From the NCBI GenBank assembly GCA_041287705.1, contig JBGGNE010000275.1:16454-80453 (forward strand): a DNA stretch of 64,000 bases. Reading direction: 5' to 3'. The notes beneath the pieces are model-generated. The model searched no databases, was not told the origin of the DNA, and saw nothing but the letters and a program-made list of their open reading frames with translations. The stretch is from LW23 sp041287705. GTDB taxonomy: Bacteria; Verrucomicrobiota; Verrucomicrobiia; Methylacidiphilales; UBA1321. This document shows, one piece after another, positions 18,783-27,831 of this stretch. How positions within the stretch are numbered: the first letter of the stretch is position 1; every line of letters begins with the position of its first letter. The position numbers and the translations under genes are program-made.

Positions 18783-20771
18783 CTATGAGACGTAGCTCAT
18801 CTCCACCATCTGATGGCCTTCGAGGCGGGGGATGGTGAACGAGACGGCATCTCCATCCTGGGTGAAGCTGACTGCTACGTCATTCGGCACCATGCGCACG
18901 TTGCTTATCTGTTTTGGAACGCGGACGGTGCAGCGAACATCATGAATGGGAATCAGATCTTCCAGGATCTCGATGCCGGTACCGCGTACGGACGGTATGG
19001 CGAAGAGCAGATGGAAGATGTAGCGACTTTCCTGCGGTTGTTCCATCAGTGCGGCACGACCGGTGCTGGGCAGCGTGGTTTCCACGGGTAACGCGTTGTT
19101 CAGAAGCTGCCGGATGGCGGCCAGTATGAAATCGCGATACAGCGGCTGTCCATGCTGGCGATAGGACGTAAAGATATCGTTGGCGAACCAGGCAACGCGA
19201 TCGCCAAGCACTGCGGCGGGATAGGGGGACGGGCCTGCATCCGGTGCGTGCTGATGGCTGCAGAAGTGCTCCCAGGTCCGATTGAAATATGAATCCGCGC
19301 GGCCGGCGAGAATGCGACCAGTTGTCAGCTCTGCATCCCAGGCGCCGCCGCGGATGGCGATTTCCGAGCGAACCGGTACGGCTGGGCTCAGGTCCGTTGC
19401 GACGAGGTACGTCGTGTTCAGATCGCCGCGCCCTTTCAGAGTTGCGCCGGGGTCTATTGCGAAGGCCGTCTTATCCGCATTCATCAGGCTGGAGCCGGAT
19501 GCCAGAATTCGACCGCCGTTTGCCAGATACTGCTTTGCACGTTCCAGAAGGTCCGGGTTCAGTTCGATACTGTCGGGGAGTATAATAAGGTCGTAGCTGG
19601 TCCACTCTGTCTGAGCATCCAGCACGACAAACGGCAGTTGCAGCTCCAGCAACATACGCGAGGCGCCTTCATCTGCATACACCTTCTGACTTTGACCTGA
19701 CAGCGATCCCTGATCTTTAACGGTGCTGACAATGGCGATACGGGCTGAGGGGACGACGTTTCCGCACCAGGGTTCATTGACCGCTACTTCATTGTAGGCC
19801 ACTCCAATCAGCGCATAGGTGTCGCGGTTCATTTCGCCGGAGGGATGGAGTTGATCGCCAATAGAGCATTTGGCGCCCATGGCAAGCATTTGCGCGCATT
19901 CATAGCGTAGCGCTGCAGGCCGCTTGAAACCACCGAACTCACCCCACGAGGTGTGGAATTTACCGGTCATGCCCAGAAAGTCATAGCCCGTGGTCTGTGC
20001 ATACCGCGCGGTGAGGGGAAAGTGATCCCAGCCCCAGCCGCCTGTGGGCAGCGACTCAAGCTCCAGATGGCTGTTGAACGACAGTAAATGCCGGGAGCCG
20101 ATGGAAATGTGCCCGGAGTTGTGAAACACACGGTTTTCGGGATTGCGACTGCGGGAGGAAGCGGTTGTACGCTCAAAATAGCGCTCCAGCACAATTCCGG
20201 AGTATTGCCGCACGTCGTCGTCTTTTTCCGGGTTGAGCCGCAGGCTCTTCATCTCGCGCAGAGCCCCTGGAGAGTAATCCATGTGTGCCCCAATGATATC
20301 CAGAAAAATGCCGTCATTGTCCGGCCACAGATCGTTCACTTCTTCGATCTGCGCGCACAAATAATCCAGATAAGGCGAATTGAAGCGCAGGATCTTGAAC
20401 CAGCCCACTTCCAGCGGTTTGTGTGTAACCCCCTCCTTTGACTTCACGACCCACTCCGGGTGCTCCATGGCCATGTATTCGTCCACACCGGCTGAAAGGT
20501 AGATGGGGCAGCGAACATTGATCTCTCGGCAGGCCTCAATTTGCTCGGCCAGCAGATTGCGGTTGAGGTGGGGATGGATCTTTCCAACTCCAGTGGGGTG
20601 ATAACTCCAGCCGTGATGGCATTTGGAGAACAGCGTGATGGAGTTGACGTTACCAAGGCGCAGGGCCTCCTGAAACTGCCTTTTGTCGAACCGCGTGCCA
20701 ACATCCGTGATGTCGCCGCTGGTATGGAAATCAAGATGAACCTGTCTGAAGCGCAATGCTTTTTCTTTCAT
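18783..20771 (-). CDS. GHL6-like TIM-barrel glycoside hydrolase with trimerisation-type domain
   Basis: The 662-residue protein has no signal peptide, so it is probably cytoplasmic. Residues 8-330 form an alpha-amylase-like barrel of the GHL6 type (RFRQVHLDFHTSGDI, then SITLFSKCHHGWSYHP, LWPDNDGIFLDIIG). A beta-galactosidase trimerisation-like domain follows (residues 370-470, with SYDLIILPDSIELN and YLANGGRILASGSS). A C-terminal beta domain ends the protein. An Asp in GIFLDI is a candidate catalytic or binding residue. The substrate is unknown; an oligosaccharide imported from outside is likely. The AraC-type gene lies 111 bases upstream in the same direction and is the probable activator. 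Confidence 0.8.
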   Translation of the reverse strand: MKEKALRFRQVHLDFHTSGDITDVGTRFDKRQFQEALRLGNVNSITLFSKCHHGWSYHPTGVGKIHPHLNRNLLAEQIEACREINVRCPIYLSAGVDEYMAMEHPEWVVKSKEGVTHKPLEVGWFKILRFNSPYLDYLCAQIEEVNDLWPDNDGIFLDIIGAHMDYSPGALREMKSLRLNPEKDDDVRQYSGIVLERYFERTTASSRSRNPENRVFHNSGHISIGSRHLLSFNSHLELESLPTGGWGWDHFPLTARYAQTTGYDFLGMTGKFHTSWGEFGGFKRPAALRYECAQMLAMGAKCSIGDQLHPSGEMNRDTYALIGVAYNEVAVNEPWCGNVVPSARIAIVSTVKDQGSLSGQSQKVYADEGASRMLLELQLPFVVLDAQTEWTSYDLIILPDSIELNPDLLERAKQYLANGGRILASGSSLMNADKTAFAIDPGATLKGRGDLNTTYLVATDLSPAVPVRSEIAIRGGAWDAELTTGRILAGRADSYFNRTWEHFCSHQHAPDAGPSPYPAAVLGDRVAWFANDIFTSYRQHGQPLYRDFILAAIRQLLNNALPVETTLPSTGRAALMEQPQESRYIFHLLFAIPSVRGTGIEILEDLIPIHDVRCTVRVPKQISNVRMVPNDVAVSFTQDGDAVSFTIPRLEGHQMVEMSYVS

Positions 20772-20882
20772 GATGCTGCCGATTATCGCAATTCTGACGA
20801 ATTGAAGCTATGGAGAGAGTTGGCAGGTTTATGTAAAAAACGCGCATAGGCATTAGCAGGAAACGGAGGCGAAGCATATAGC

Positions 20883-21815
20883 TTATACGTCTTTCCGATG
20901 CATCAGCCGATATTTGACGGGAGGCACTCCCAGGCATGCTTTAAACGCTTTGGAGAAATGGAACCGATCCGTGAATCCAACCTGCTCCGCGATATGCTCC
21001 AGAGTCAGATCGGTAGAAGTCAGCCACGCGGCGGCAACAGCGACACGCCGCTCCAGCCCGTACTGGGCCGGCGTCAGCCCCATCTTTTTGCGGAACAGGC
21101 GAATGAGATGGCTGGGGCTGACATGATACAGTCGCGCAAGCTCTTCGTTGGACGGGGGATTCTTTAGCCGCGCATCAATATGATCCAGGACGGGCTGAAG
21201 TTCACGCGATTCCTCCAACCAGCGAGCGCACAGAGCGCGCCTTGCCGCAGGCATATAGGTGAGACTGGTGGCGAGCACGGCGTGAATCAGCGCAAGCGCC
21301 CAGCCGAAGTCATGCAATTGCTTTACGGATTCCACTTCCGGCTGTCCAACGTGGAAAGCATCGGGCGCCACGTCAAAGCCAGCCTTCCAGCGCGTTGCCA
21401 GCTCATCCAGAACGACGTCTGCGGGAAGCATGATAGGGCGGTCAAACACGCGGCGGATAAGCGTTGGCGGTAATCCTGTAACGTTAAAGTGCATGAAATC
21501 CTGCACAACAGCCTTTGTCAGTCCCGTCTGAAACGGAAGCCACGCTGGTATCATGCACAGTCGCCCCGGTACAAGATGCGTCTTCCGTTCGCCATGTTGC
21601 ACATAAGCGCCGGTCGATTCCACGGAGTAAATCCGCCAGAATGGGCTTAGAAGCTTATAGTTCCACACGGAGGGGACAATCTTCATCCGCCTGGAGACAT
21701 GCAGTTGCACCTGCACAAGCTGCAGAAATCGTTCCCCCGACCTCAGGGGCGTAGCGCCAGTGCCTAACATGATAGACAGTCTATCGAGATAATGGGGCGG
21801 GAAGTCAACTCTCAT
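20883..21815 (-). CDS. AraC-family transcriptional regulator
   Basis: The 310-residue protein has an N-terminal cupin-like sensor (residues 30-120) and two C-terminal helix-turn-helix motifs (residues 205-305: NEELARLYHVSPSHLIRLFRKKMGLTPAQY and TLEHIAEQVGFTDRFHFSKAFKACLGVPPVKYR). This is the typical AraC activator layout for sugar utilisation. It points towards the GHL6-like hydrolase, the likely target. The divergent neighbour is the DUF4239 gene, 94 bases away, which may share the promoter region without being related. The effector is unknown. Confidence 0.92.
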   Translation of the reverse strand: MRVDFPPHYLDRLSIMLGTGATPLRSGERFLQLVQVQLHVSRRMKIVPSVWNYKLLSPFWRIYSVESTGAYVQHGERKTHLVPGRLCMIPAWLPFQTGLTKAVVQDFMHFNVTGLPPTLIRRVFDRPIMLPADVVLDELATRWKAGFDVAPDAFHVGQPEVESVKQLHDFGWALALIHAVLATSLTYMPAARRALCARWLEESRELQPVLDHIDARLKNPPSNEELARLYHVSPSHLIRLFRKKMGLTPAQYGLERRVAVAAAWLTSTDLTLEHIAEQVGFTDRFHFSKAFKACLGVPPVKYRLMHRKDV

Positions 21816-21909
21816 CCCTGCTCCGCCCCCGTTATCCGCTCATCTGCCACGGACTAAACAAGGATTCGCGCTGGGTAACATTTATTTTTTGCCATCCCTG
21901 TAAGAAACC

Positions 21910-22749
21910 TTGAAAATTAAGCAAAGGTCAACTATAAGGAGGTCCGTGGAAACTCCTCCTGTTTTCGTGATCGCGCTATTGACTGGCGCGTTCTGTTTCG
22001 CTCTTGGCGCCGCTGGTCCATTGGTGCTTCGCCGTCATTTTGCCTTCGAAAATCTGCACTGCAATAACGAAGTCGCAGGTGCCAAATTTGGGGCGCTTGC
22101 AGCTTTTTATTCCGTGCTGCTCGCCTTCGTGGTCGTTGTCGTATGGAACGGATACACAGCGGCAGACTCTACCTGCCAGCAGGAGGCGGTGAATTGCCAG
22201 AACCTGTTCCGCCTGTCTAAAGGGTTGGAAGTGCCGTTGGAAATGCACGTTCAGATCGAAGACGCCATCCGCAGCTACATGGAGATGGTGATTAACGATG
22301 AGTGGCCCAAAATGGCAAAAGGAGAAGCTTCACATGCTGCCTCTATGCAGTTTCAGAAACTCAGCGATCTGATTGTAACCGTATATAAGCAGCCTGGTAT
22401 GAAGGAAAATCCGGGAGCGCTGAACATTCAGGCGCAAATGCTTTCTGTTTATACACAGTTAAGTATGGACCGGAATCTTCGCTTGTTATCCAGCGCTACG
22501 GAAGTACCCTTTATTCTTTGGACGGTGTTAATTGTAGGTGCACTTTCGGCGCTTACATTTGGATGTTTCTTTGGATCTGTAAACGTTTATGCGCAGGCCA
22601 CAATGAATGCCATTGTAGCCACCATTCTGGGCCTCATTCTGCTGGCTATCTTTTTGTTGGATAAGAATTTTGATGGAAAGATGGGGATTCAGCCGCATGC
22701 GTTCGAAAGTATTTTAAAGATAATGGAGAAACACAGAACTGAGAGCTGA
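21910..22749 (+). CDS. DUF4239 (bestrophin-like) membrane protein
   Basis: Up to 279 residues, opening with TTG at 21910. A GTG at 21946 has a near-perfect AAGGAGG (21936-21942) only three bases before it, so the true start is uncertain. Four membrane helices are visible: two N-terminal (PVFVIALLTGAFCFALGAAG and LAAFYSVLLAFVVVVVWNG) and two C-terminal (ILWTVLIVGALSALTFGCFF and AIVATILGLILLAIFLL), with a helical soluble domain of about 120 residues between them. This is the DUF4239 layout. It heads a tight operon with the GTPase gene (30-base gap). Related proteins are proposed channels; no activity is proven. Confidence 0.8.
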   Translation: MKIKQRSTIRRSVETPPVFVIALLTGAFCFALGAAGPLVLRRHFAFENLHCNNEVAGAKFGALAAFYSVLLAFVVVVVWNGYTAADSTCQQEAVNCQNLFRLSKGLEVPLEMHVQIEDAIRSYMEMVINDEWPKMAKGEASHAASMQFQKLSDLIVTVYKQPGMKENPGALNIQAQMLSVYTQLSMDRNLRLLSSATEVPFILWTVLIVGALSALTFGCFFGSVNVYAQATMNAIVATILGLILLAIFLLDKNFDGKMGIQPHAFESILKIMEKHRTES

Positions 22750-22779
22750 GTTAATCCCACAGCTCACGAGGTACCTACC

Positions 22780-24705
22780 ATGCATGATATTCCGCATCCT
22801 CTGCAGCTTAATGAAATCTCCAAACGTATTCGAACGCCGGAAACCCATGCGCTGCTTACAATTTTTAAAGATGAGCTGCAGATTCTCAATCTGAAGGTAG
22901 ATCTTGATAAAACCGCAGAAGCCAGCGCATTAAGGCATATACTTACCCAGCTGAATTGTGCGATGCTGCTGTTCGAGTCCAATCTGTTCTTTGTTGTTAT
23001 CTTTGGTGCACTCAAATCGGGTAAATCCACTCTTACAAACTGCCTGGTGGAGCGGGAAATCAGCCCTATGGGTTACGGTGTTGATACCACGCAACGCCCA
23101 TGCCTGATTCTGCGAGGAGAAAAGGAACAGTGTTGCCAGTACTTCATGCGGCACGGCGGTGACCGGCAATATGTATTTGATCTTGTCATTGACTATCTTA
23201 AAGGTGTAATCCCAGAGGATGCGCTGCATGCCGTTGTAGATGTAAAGTACTTCCCCCTGGATTCCGCCGAGATTCATAAGCGCCTGGCCGCAAAACCTGT
23301 TGCCGCCGAGCCTGAACCGCTTATCACCGTCGTATGGGTAAAGTCAGGTAAGTTTCTGGACTATAATACTTGCCTGGTGGATATGCCCGGCCTTGATAGT
23401 GTCGAGCAGAATGCGCAGGAAAATCATATCCATGACTGGATTGTATCGAACGCTGATTTCTTTTTGTTTCTACAAAGCTCTATAGCCGCCATTAATCAAC
23501 AGACAGAGCAATTCCTGCGCAAGATACATACTTCCAAATCGCATCGCCCGATGTGGGCGCTGCAGAACCGCATAGAAGGCCGCTACTGGCGGGACCCCAA
23601 AGATTTACAGAAGGAAGCGGAAGCCCAGCAGCGGGAATCCTATCAGCGTATACGCAGGGCGCTGGGACCCGACGGTGAACTATTTGGGCACTGGTTCAAC
23701 CTCGGCCTGGAGTGGGATGGTATTGAGCAGAAGAACGAAGCCTGGAAAAAGGATTCATGCTTTGCCGGCTTCAAGCAGGTGATTCTGGATCAGCTCTCCC
23801 GAGAATGTGCGAATATAAAGGAGCGCAATTGCCTGGAAAGAATTGACCAGACGCTGGTGAATTCTGAGGAAGTGTTGGAACGTTTCTTAAAGCAGCAGCG
23901 CGAGATTGCGGAGGACTATCAGAAGCGTCTGCACTTAATCACGAGCAAAATCCTGCCTTCTATTGCTTCGCTGTGTTTCTTCAACGAGTCGCGGCGCCTG
24001 GAAGTTTATGATTACGCGGCGCGTATGATAGATGATCAGCAGCAGGCATGTATGAAAAAGCTGGCGGAACGCCTCGAATCACGAAGGGCTGCCTCGCATG
24101 GAATGAATACATCCGAAATGATCAAGCTGGTTGAGCACTTCATTCTGGAACTGAAGGGTATTGCAACCAAGGGCTTTCATAGTATTGGCACTAAGCCCGA
24201 TAATTTTGACAGCTATGCAAAGAGGAAGATCAGTGAAGCCTTTCGGGATGAAACTATAGAAGAAATCGACCTGCTCTGGAAGCAGGTTGACGGCGGCGAC
24301 ACAGGATTTTGTAACGATACGCAGAACCTTTTGCCGGGAAACTCCCCGCCACTTGAAGTGGGGTTTGATATCGCCATCAAGCATCCGTGGAAATTCTGGG
24401 GTCATTACAATGCGGATGAAATAGGCGCTTTGCTTACCGAGCATTATGCGCGCTTCATCGAAAAGTTTAAGATGTCCGTAGAAAGCCTTAAGAACATCAT
24501 TCTGACTGTGTTTGAAGAATGGGAAGAAAAGCGCCGGGAATATCTTAAAGCGCTGCTGACGAACAAGACCGACAAGTATAAAGCGAGAGAAGAGGCCAGA
24601 TACAAAGCGGCAACTGTTGCTATTCAGAATGCTATTACCATACTAAGCTTTATCCACAATATAAGACCTGTGCTGGAAAACGCCCAAAGATCCATTCGGT
24701 CTTAA
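22780..24705 (+). CDS. Dynamin-like GTPase
   Basis: The 641-residue protein has an N-terminal helical segment, then a GTPase domain. The P-loop is GALKSGKST at residues 76-84. A G2 threonine pair lies in GVDTTQRP. G3 is DMPGLD at 201-206. The G4 position reads NRIE at 263-266 instead of the usual N/TKxD. Residues 340-640 are mainly helical with coiled-coil character (EEVLERFLKQQREIAEDYQKRL; EEWEEKRREYLKALL), as in bacterial dynamin-like proteins. There is no membrane helix of its own, so it probably acts through its two membrane-protein neighbours. The role could be membrane remodelling, stress response or defence. Confidence 0.83.
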   Translation: MHDIPHPLQLNEISKRIRTPETHALLTIFKDELQILNLKVDLDKTAEASALRHILTQLNCAMLLFESNLFFVVIFGALKSGKSTLTNCLVEREISPMGYGVDTTQRPCLILRGEKEQCCQYFMRHGGDRQYVFDLVIDYLKGVIPEDALHAVVDVKYFPLDSAEIHKRLAAKPVAAEPEPLITVVWVKSGKFLDYNTCLVDMPGLDSVEQNAQENHIHDWIVSNADFFLFLQSSIAAINQQTEQFLRKIHTSKSHRPMWALQNRIEGRYWRDPKDLQKEAEAQQRESYQRIRRALGPDGELFGHWFNLGLEWDGIEQKNEAWKKDSCFAGFKQVILDQLSRECANIKERNCLERIDQTLVNSEEVLERFLKQQREIAEDYQKRLHLITSKILPSIASLCFFNESRRLEVYDYAARMIDDQQQACMKKLAERLESRRAASHGMNTSEMIKLVEHFILELKGIATKGFHSIGTKPDNFDSYAKRKISEAFRDETIEEIDLLWKQVDGGDTGFCNDTQNLLPGNSPPLEVGFDIAIKHPWKFWGHYNADEIGALLTEHYARFIEKFKMSVESLKNIILTVFEEWEEKRREYLKALLTNKTDKYKAREEARYKAATVAIQNAITILSFIHNIRPVLENAQRSIRS

Positions 24706-24716
24706 CCTCCAATGAT

Positions 24717-25670
24717 ATGCGACAAAGCTTGTTCTGGGTCCTGGCGCCTCTGGGCATCTTTTGCGCAATTCTGATAATTGCACCCTCATTTCTTGCGGTT
24801 ATATCGATCGGAGATCGTCTTGCAGCAATAAGCGCCTGGCTGGAACTGCTGTTTTACGTAACGGTTGTTGGCGCGCTTTATGCGTTTGCACTGCGGCCTG
24901 TCGCTCTGGCACTCTACACTCCAGAGCTACACCTAGGTAATCTGGAGAATGCTCCGTATGGAGCAAAGATGCAGGTGGCCAGGCGTGTCCTGAGAAATCC
25001 CAGACTAAGCAAACCACTTAAAGATGAGCTTGGCTATGCTGTCATCCGTGCAGGTATTCTGGATGAGTTACTTAAACGCTCCATTGAGCATCTGGATCAA
25101 AGCGCTCAGACTATTATTGATGAAAAAGCGAGGGTGATCTTTCTCAGCAATACCATCATGCAGAACGGACGATTGGAAGCTATCACTCTCCTTATGGTAA
25201 ATTTGCAGATGGTGCAGGAACTGATCGAGCATTACGGTCATCGTACTTCGGTAAAGGCGCTCTGGACCATCTATTCGGAAATCTTTATTACAGCTATGCT
25301 CGTGGATAAGATGGATGAAATGGATCTGGATTCAACGCTGGAAATAATTCTTAGCAATACCATTACAGAGCTGCCAGGCTTTACCAACGTAGTGCATTCT
25401 CTTATAGAAGGAACAACGAGTGCCTTATTTACGTTGCGTGTGGGTGCAATTACTCGGAATCTTTTGTGCAATGGAATGCATGATGCTTCTCCGCGACATG
25501 AAAGACGCGTTAGCGCCAACCAGCAGGCGTTCCGGCGGGCCGCTGCAATACTTCCCGGGGCAACTGCAGAGCTCACGAAAACTCTGATACAGAAGGCGGG
25601 CAGCATTATTGGTCGCAACGTCTTTGGAAGCCGGAAGCCTAATCCTTCAGACCCAGCACCTTCAGCATAA
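24717..25670 (+). CDS. DUF697/YcjF-like membrane protein paired with GTPase
   Basis: The 317-residue protein has two N-terminal membrane helices (LFWVLAPLGIFCAILIIAPSFLAVI; LELLFYVTVVGALYAFAL) and a soluble C-terminal domain with a GTTSALFTLRVGAITRNLLC segment. The layout and this segment resemble DUF697/YcjF proteins, which are encoded beside GTPases of the YcjX and Era-like groups. It begins 11 bases after the GTPase gene, so it is in the same operon. No ribosome binding site is visible. Its last 32 bases overlap the oligopeptidase gene on the opposite strand. Confidence 0.72.
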   Translation: MRQSLFWVLAPLGIFCAILIIAPSFLAVISIGDRLAAISAWLELLFYVTVVGALYAFALRPVALALYTPELHLGNLENAPYGAKMQVARRVLRNPRLSKPLKDELGYAVIRAGILDELLKRSIEHLDQSAQTIIDEKARVIFLSNTIMQNGRLEAITLLMVNLQMVQELIEHYGHRTSVKALWTIYSEIFITAMLVDKMDEMDLDSTLEIILSNTITELPGFTNVVHSLIEGTTSALFTLRVGAITRNLLCNGMHDASPRHERRVSANQQAFRRAAAILPGATAELTKTLIQKAGSIIGRNVFGSRKPNPSDPAPSA

Positions 25671-27669
25671 AGGCAAGTTCCTGTGCGCGTTCACGTATGG
25701 AATCATAGCGACCGGACGAACCACCGTGGCCTGCATTCATATTAATGAGGAAGAGCAGGGGATTAGAGTCAGTCTTCAACGTACGAAGTTTGGCAACATA
25801 TTTAGCAGGTTCCCAGTACATCACCTGACTGTCATAAAGTGAGGTGCGGACAAGTATGGTGGGATAATCTTTATTCTGCAGATTATCGTATGGAGAATAC
25901 GAGCGCATACGATCAAACGCATCCTTTTCGTTGGGATTGCCCCATTCCTCGTATTCTCCTACCGTGAGAGGAAGGCTGTCATCGAGCATGGTATTGAGAA
26001 CATCCACGAAAGGCACTTCTGAAAGTATTGCGCGATAAAGCTCCGGACGAAGATTAGAAATTGCTCCCATAAGAAGCCCTCCCGCGCTTCCTCCTTCTGC
26101 AATTACCTGATCTGCTGCGGTATATCCTTCCTTAATGAGATGTTCCGTTACGGCAATGAAATCCGTAAAGGTGTTCATCTTGTTTTCCATCTTGCCTGCA
26201 TCATGCCAGGATTTACCATATTCGCCACCACCTCTAATGTGAGCAATGGCAGCAATAAAGCCTCTATCTAATAACGGAACTCGGGCAGCACTAAAGCTGG
26301 AGGGCATACTAATGCCGTATGATCCATAACCGAGCAAATGCAGCGGATTCTTTCCTTTTTTGAAGAGATCCTTGCGGTATATCAACGAGATGGGAATTTT
26401 AGTTCCATCCAAAGAAGTTGCAAAGATACGTTCGGACTGATAGTTGCTCTTCTCATAAGGTCCGGGCGGCGTTCTTTCCTTGAGCAGTGTGGACTTACCC
26501 GATTTAAGATCTAACTCATACGTTCCCTGTGGTGAGACCAGGGATCCATAGCTGTAGCGATAAGTTCTAGCGCTATAAATATAGTTGGCTGCTCCATACA
26601 GCGAATAGGTGGGTTCCGGGAAATCCACCAGATAAGATGCCTCGCCATTCAAAGGCAGAATGCTCAGCCGTTGCAATGCATTGGCTCTTTCAAACAAGAC
26701 GCAATAGGTCTTAAGAACAGAGTGTCGTGAAAGGGAAACATCATCACGATGCGGTACGAGTTCTTCTGCTGTTTCAAGCTCCGGTTTGTCAATGGGTGTC
26801 CGGATTAATCTGAAGTTATTGCCCTTGTCATTTATTCGAATAACAAAATCTTCACCATGAAGCTCAGGATCGTACTGGATGTCCTGCTGCCTTGGAAAAA
26901 TAATACTCAGGTCTGCTGCGGGAGTTGCTGAGGGCACAAAATAATACTCGCTCGTCGTGTGGCTCGAAGTCTCTACAAAGAGCATGCTTCGATCCAGACT
27001 TTCGCCTACACCAACGGAAAACCGTTCATCGCTTTCTTCAAAGATGAGTGCATCGCCATCCCTTGTCTGGCCCAGTACATGACGGTATACGCGATAGTCG
27101 CGCTTGGCGGAATCTTCTATTGTATAAAGCAGTGTTCTGTTGTCAGCCGCCCAGACTACGCTGCCGGTATTCTCGGCTATAGGACCTGTTACCGCACCTG
27201 TCTCCAGATTTTTGATGTAGAGCTTGTACTGTCTGAAGCCTACCGTATCGGTTGTATAGGCAAGCATCGTTTCATCGGGACTTACAGTATGCTGACCGAT
27301 GTTAAAGAACTTCTCGCCCTCTGCAAGTATGTTCAGATCCAGATAAATTGTTTCTACCTCATCTTTAATGCGATAAAAGATGGGATATTGAAGGCCCTTC
27401 TTGGTGCGGGTACCATACAAATACGTACCGAACTTGTAGGGCACTTCTTCATAATCTTCGTTGATATAGCTGATGATCTCATCATTCAGCTTGTCCTGGA
27501 GCTCCTGAGAACCTTCAAACCATGCTTCAGCATACGCATTTTCTGCCGTAAGGTAATCCAGTACTTTTTGGTCCTTTGGATCCTGCAGCCATCTGTAATT
27601 ATCCTCCAGTTGAATGTCGTGTATTGTCGTGATATGCGGAATCTTTTCTGCAATGGGTGCTATGAGCAT
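25639..27669 (-). CDS. ptrB: Oligopeptidase B (S9A prolyl oligopeptidase family)
   Basis: From the ATG at 27667-27669 the product has 676 residues, matching family length; the frame could open eight codons earlier. An N-terminal beta-propeller region is followed by an alpha/beta hydrolase domain. Candidate catalytic triad: Ser528 in GGSAGG, Asp in TSLYDSQV (about 613) and His in NAGHGG (about 649), each within a few residues of the E. coli enzyme's positions. HIRGGGEYGKSWHDAG and SEVPFVDVLNTM are further family signatures. There is no signal peptide, so it is cytoplasmic and cleaves short peptides after basic residues. The coding sequence is more AT-rich than most neighbours. Confidence 0.93.
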   Translation of the reverse strand: MLIAPIAEKIPHITTIHDIQLEDNYRWLQDPKDQKVLDYLTAENAYAEAWFEGSQELQDKLNDEIISYINEDYEEVPYKFGTYLYGTRTKKGLQYPIFYRIKDEVETIYLDLNILAEGEKFFNIGQHTVSPDETMLAYTTDTVGFRQYKLYIKNLETGAVTGPIAENTGSVVWAADNRTLLYTIEDSAKRDYRVYRHVLGQTRDGDALIFEESDERFSVGVGESLDRSMLFVETSSHTTSEYYFVPSATPAADLSIIFPRQQDIQYDPELHGEDFVIRINDKGNNFRLIRTPIDKPELETAEELVPHRDDVSLSRHSVLKTYCVLFERANALQRLSILPLNGEASYLVDFPEPTYSLYGAANYIYSARTYRYSYGSLVSPQGTYELDLKSGKSTLLKERTPPGPYEKSNYQSERIFATSLDGTKIPISLIYRKDLFKKGKNPLHLLGYGSYGISMPSSFSAARVPLLDRGFIAAIAHIRGGGEYGKSWHDAGKMENKMNTFTDFIAVTEHLIKEGYTAADQVIAEGGSAGGLLMGAISNLRPELYRAILSEVPFVDVLNTMLDDSLPLTVGEYEEWGNPNEKDAFDRMRSYSPYDNLQNKDYPTILVRTSLYDSQVMYWEPAKYVAKLRTLKTDSNPLLFLINMNAGHGGSSGRYDSIRERAQELAFMLKVLGLKD

Positions 27670-27769
27670 AGGTAAGATGATTTTCCTGCGCAAAGATAGC
27701 CTGAGTATCGGCTCATGGCAATCCGCACCGTTTCTGTTTTTGCTGTTTACAGAAGGTTTCTTCTCCCTT

Positions 27770-27814
27770 GTTTAGGGTTAAACCAGAGCGATTGTTGTAA
27801 TCGATATCCTAAAC
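27770..27814 (+). promoter_or_regulatory. Nested inverted repeat in the beta-glucuronidase leader
   Basis: Outer arms GTTTAGG (27770-27776) and CCTAAAC (27808-27814) enclose a small hairpin CGATT-GTTGT-AATCG (27789-27803). The structure ends 17 bases before the chosen ATG at 27832. It may be an operator for the LacI regulator encoded downstream or an mRNA leader structure. Confidence 0.35.
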
Positions 27815-27831
27815 CCCTACGTAAAACGGAC

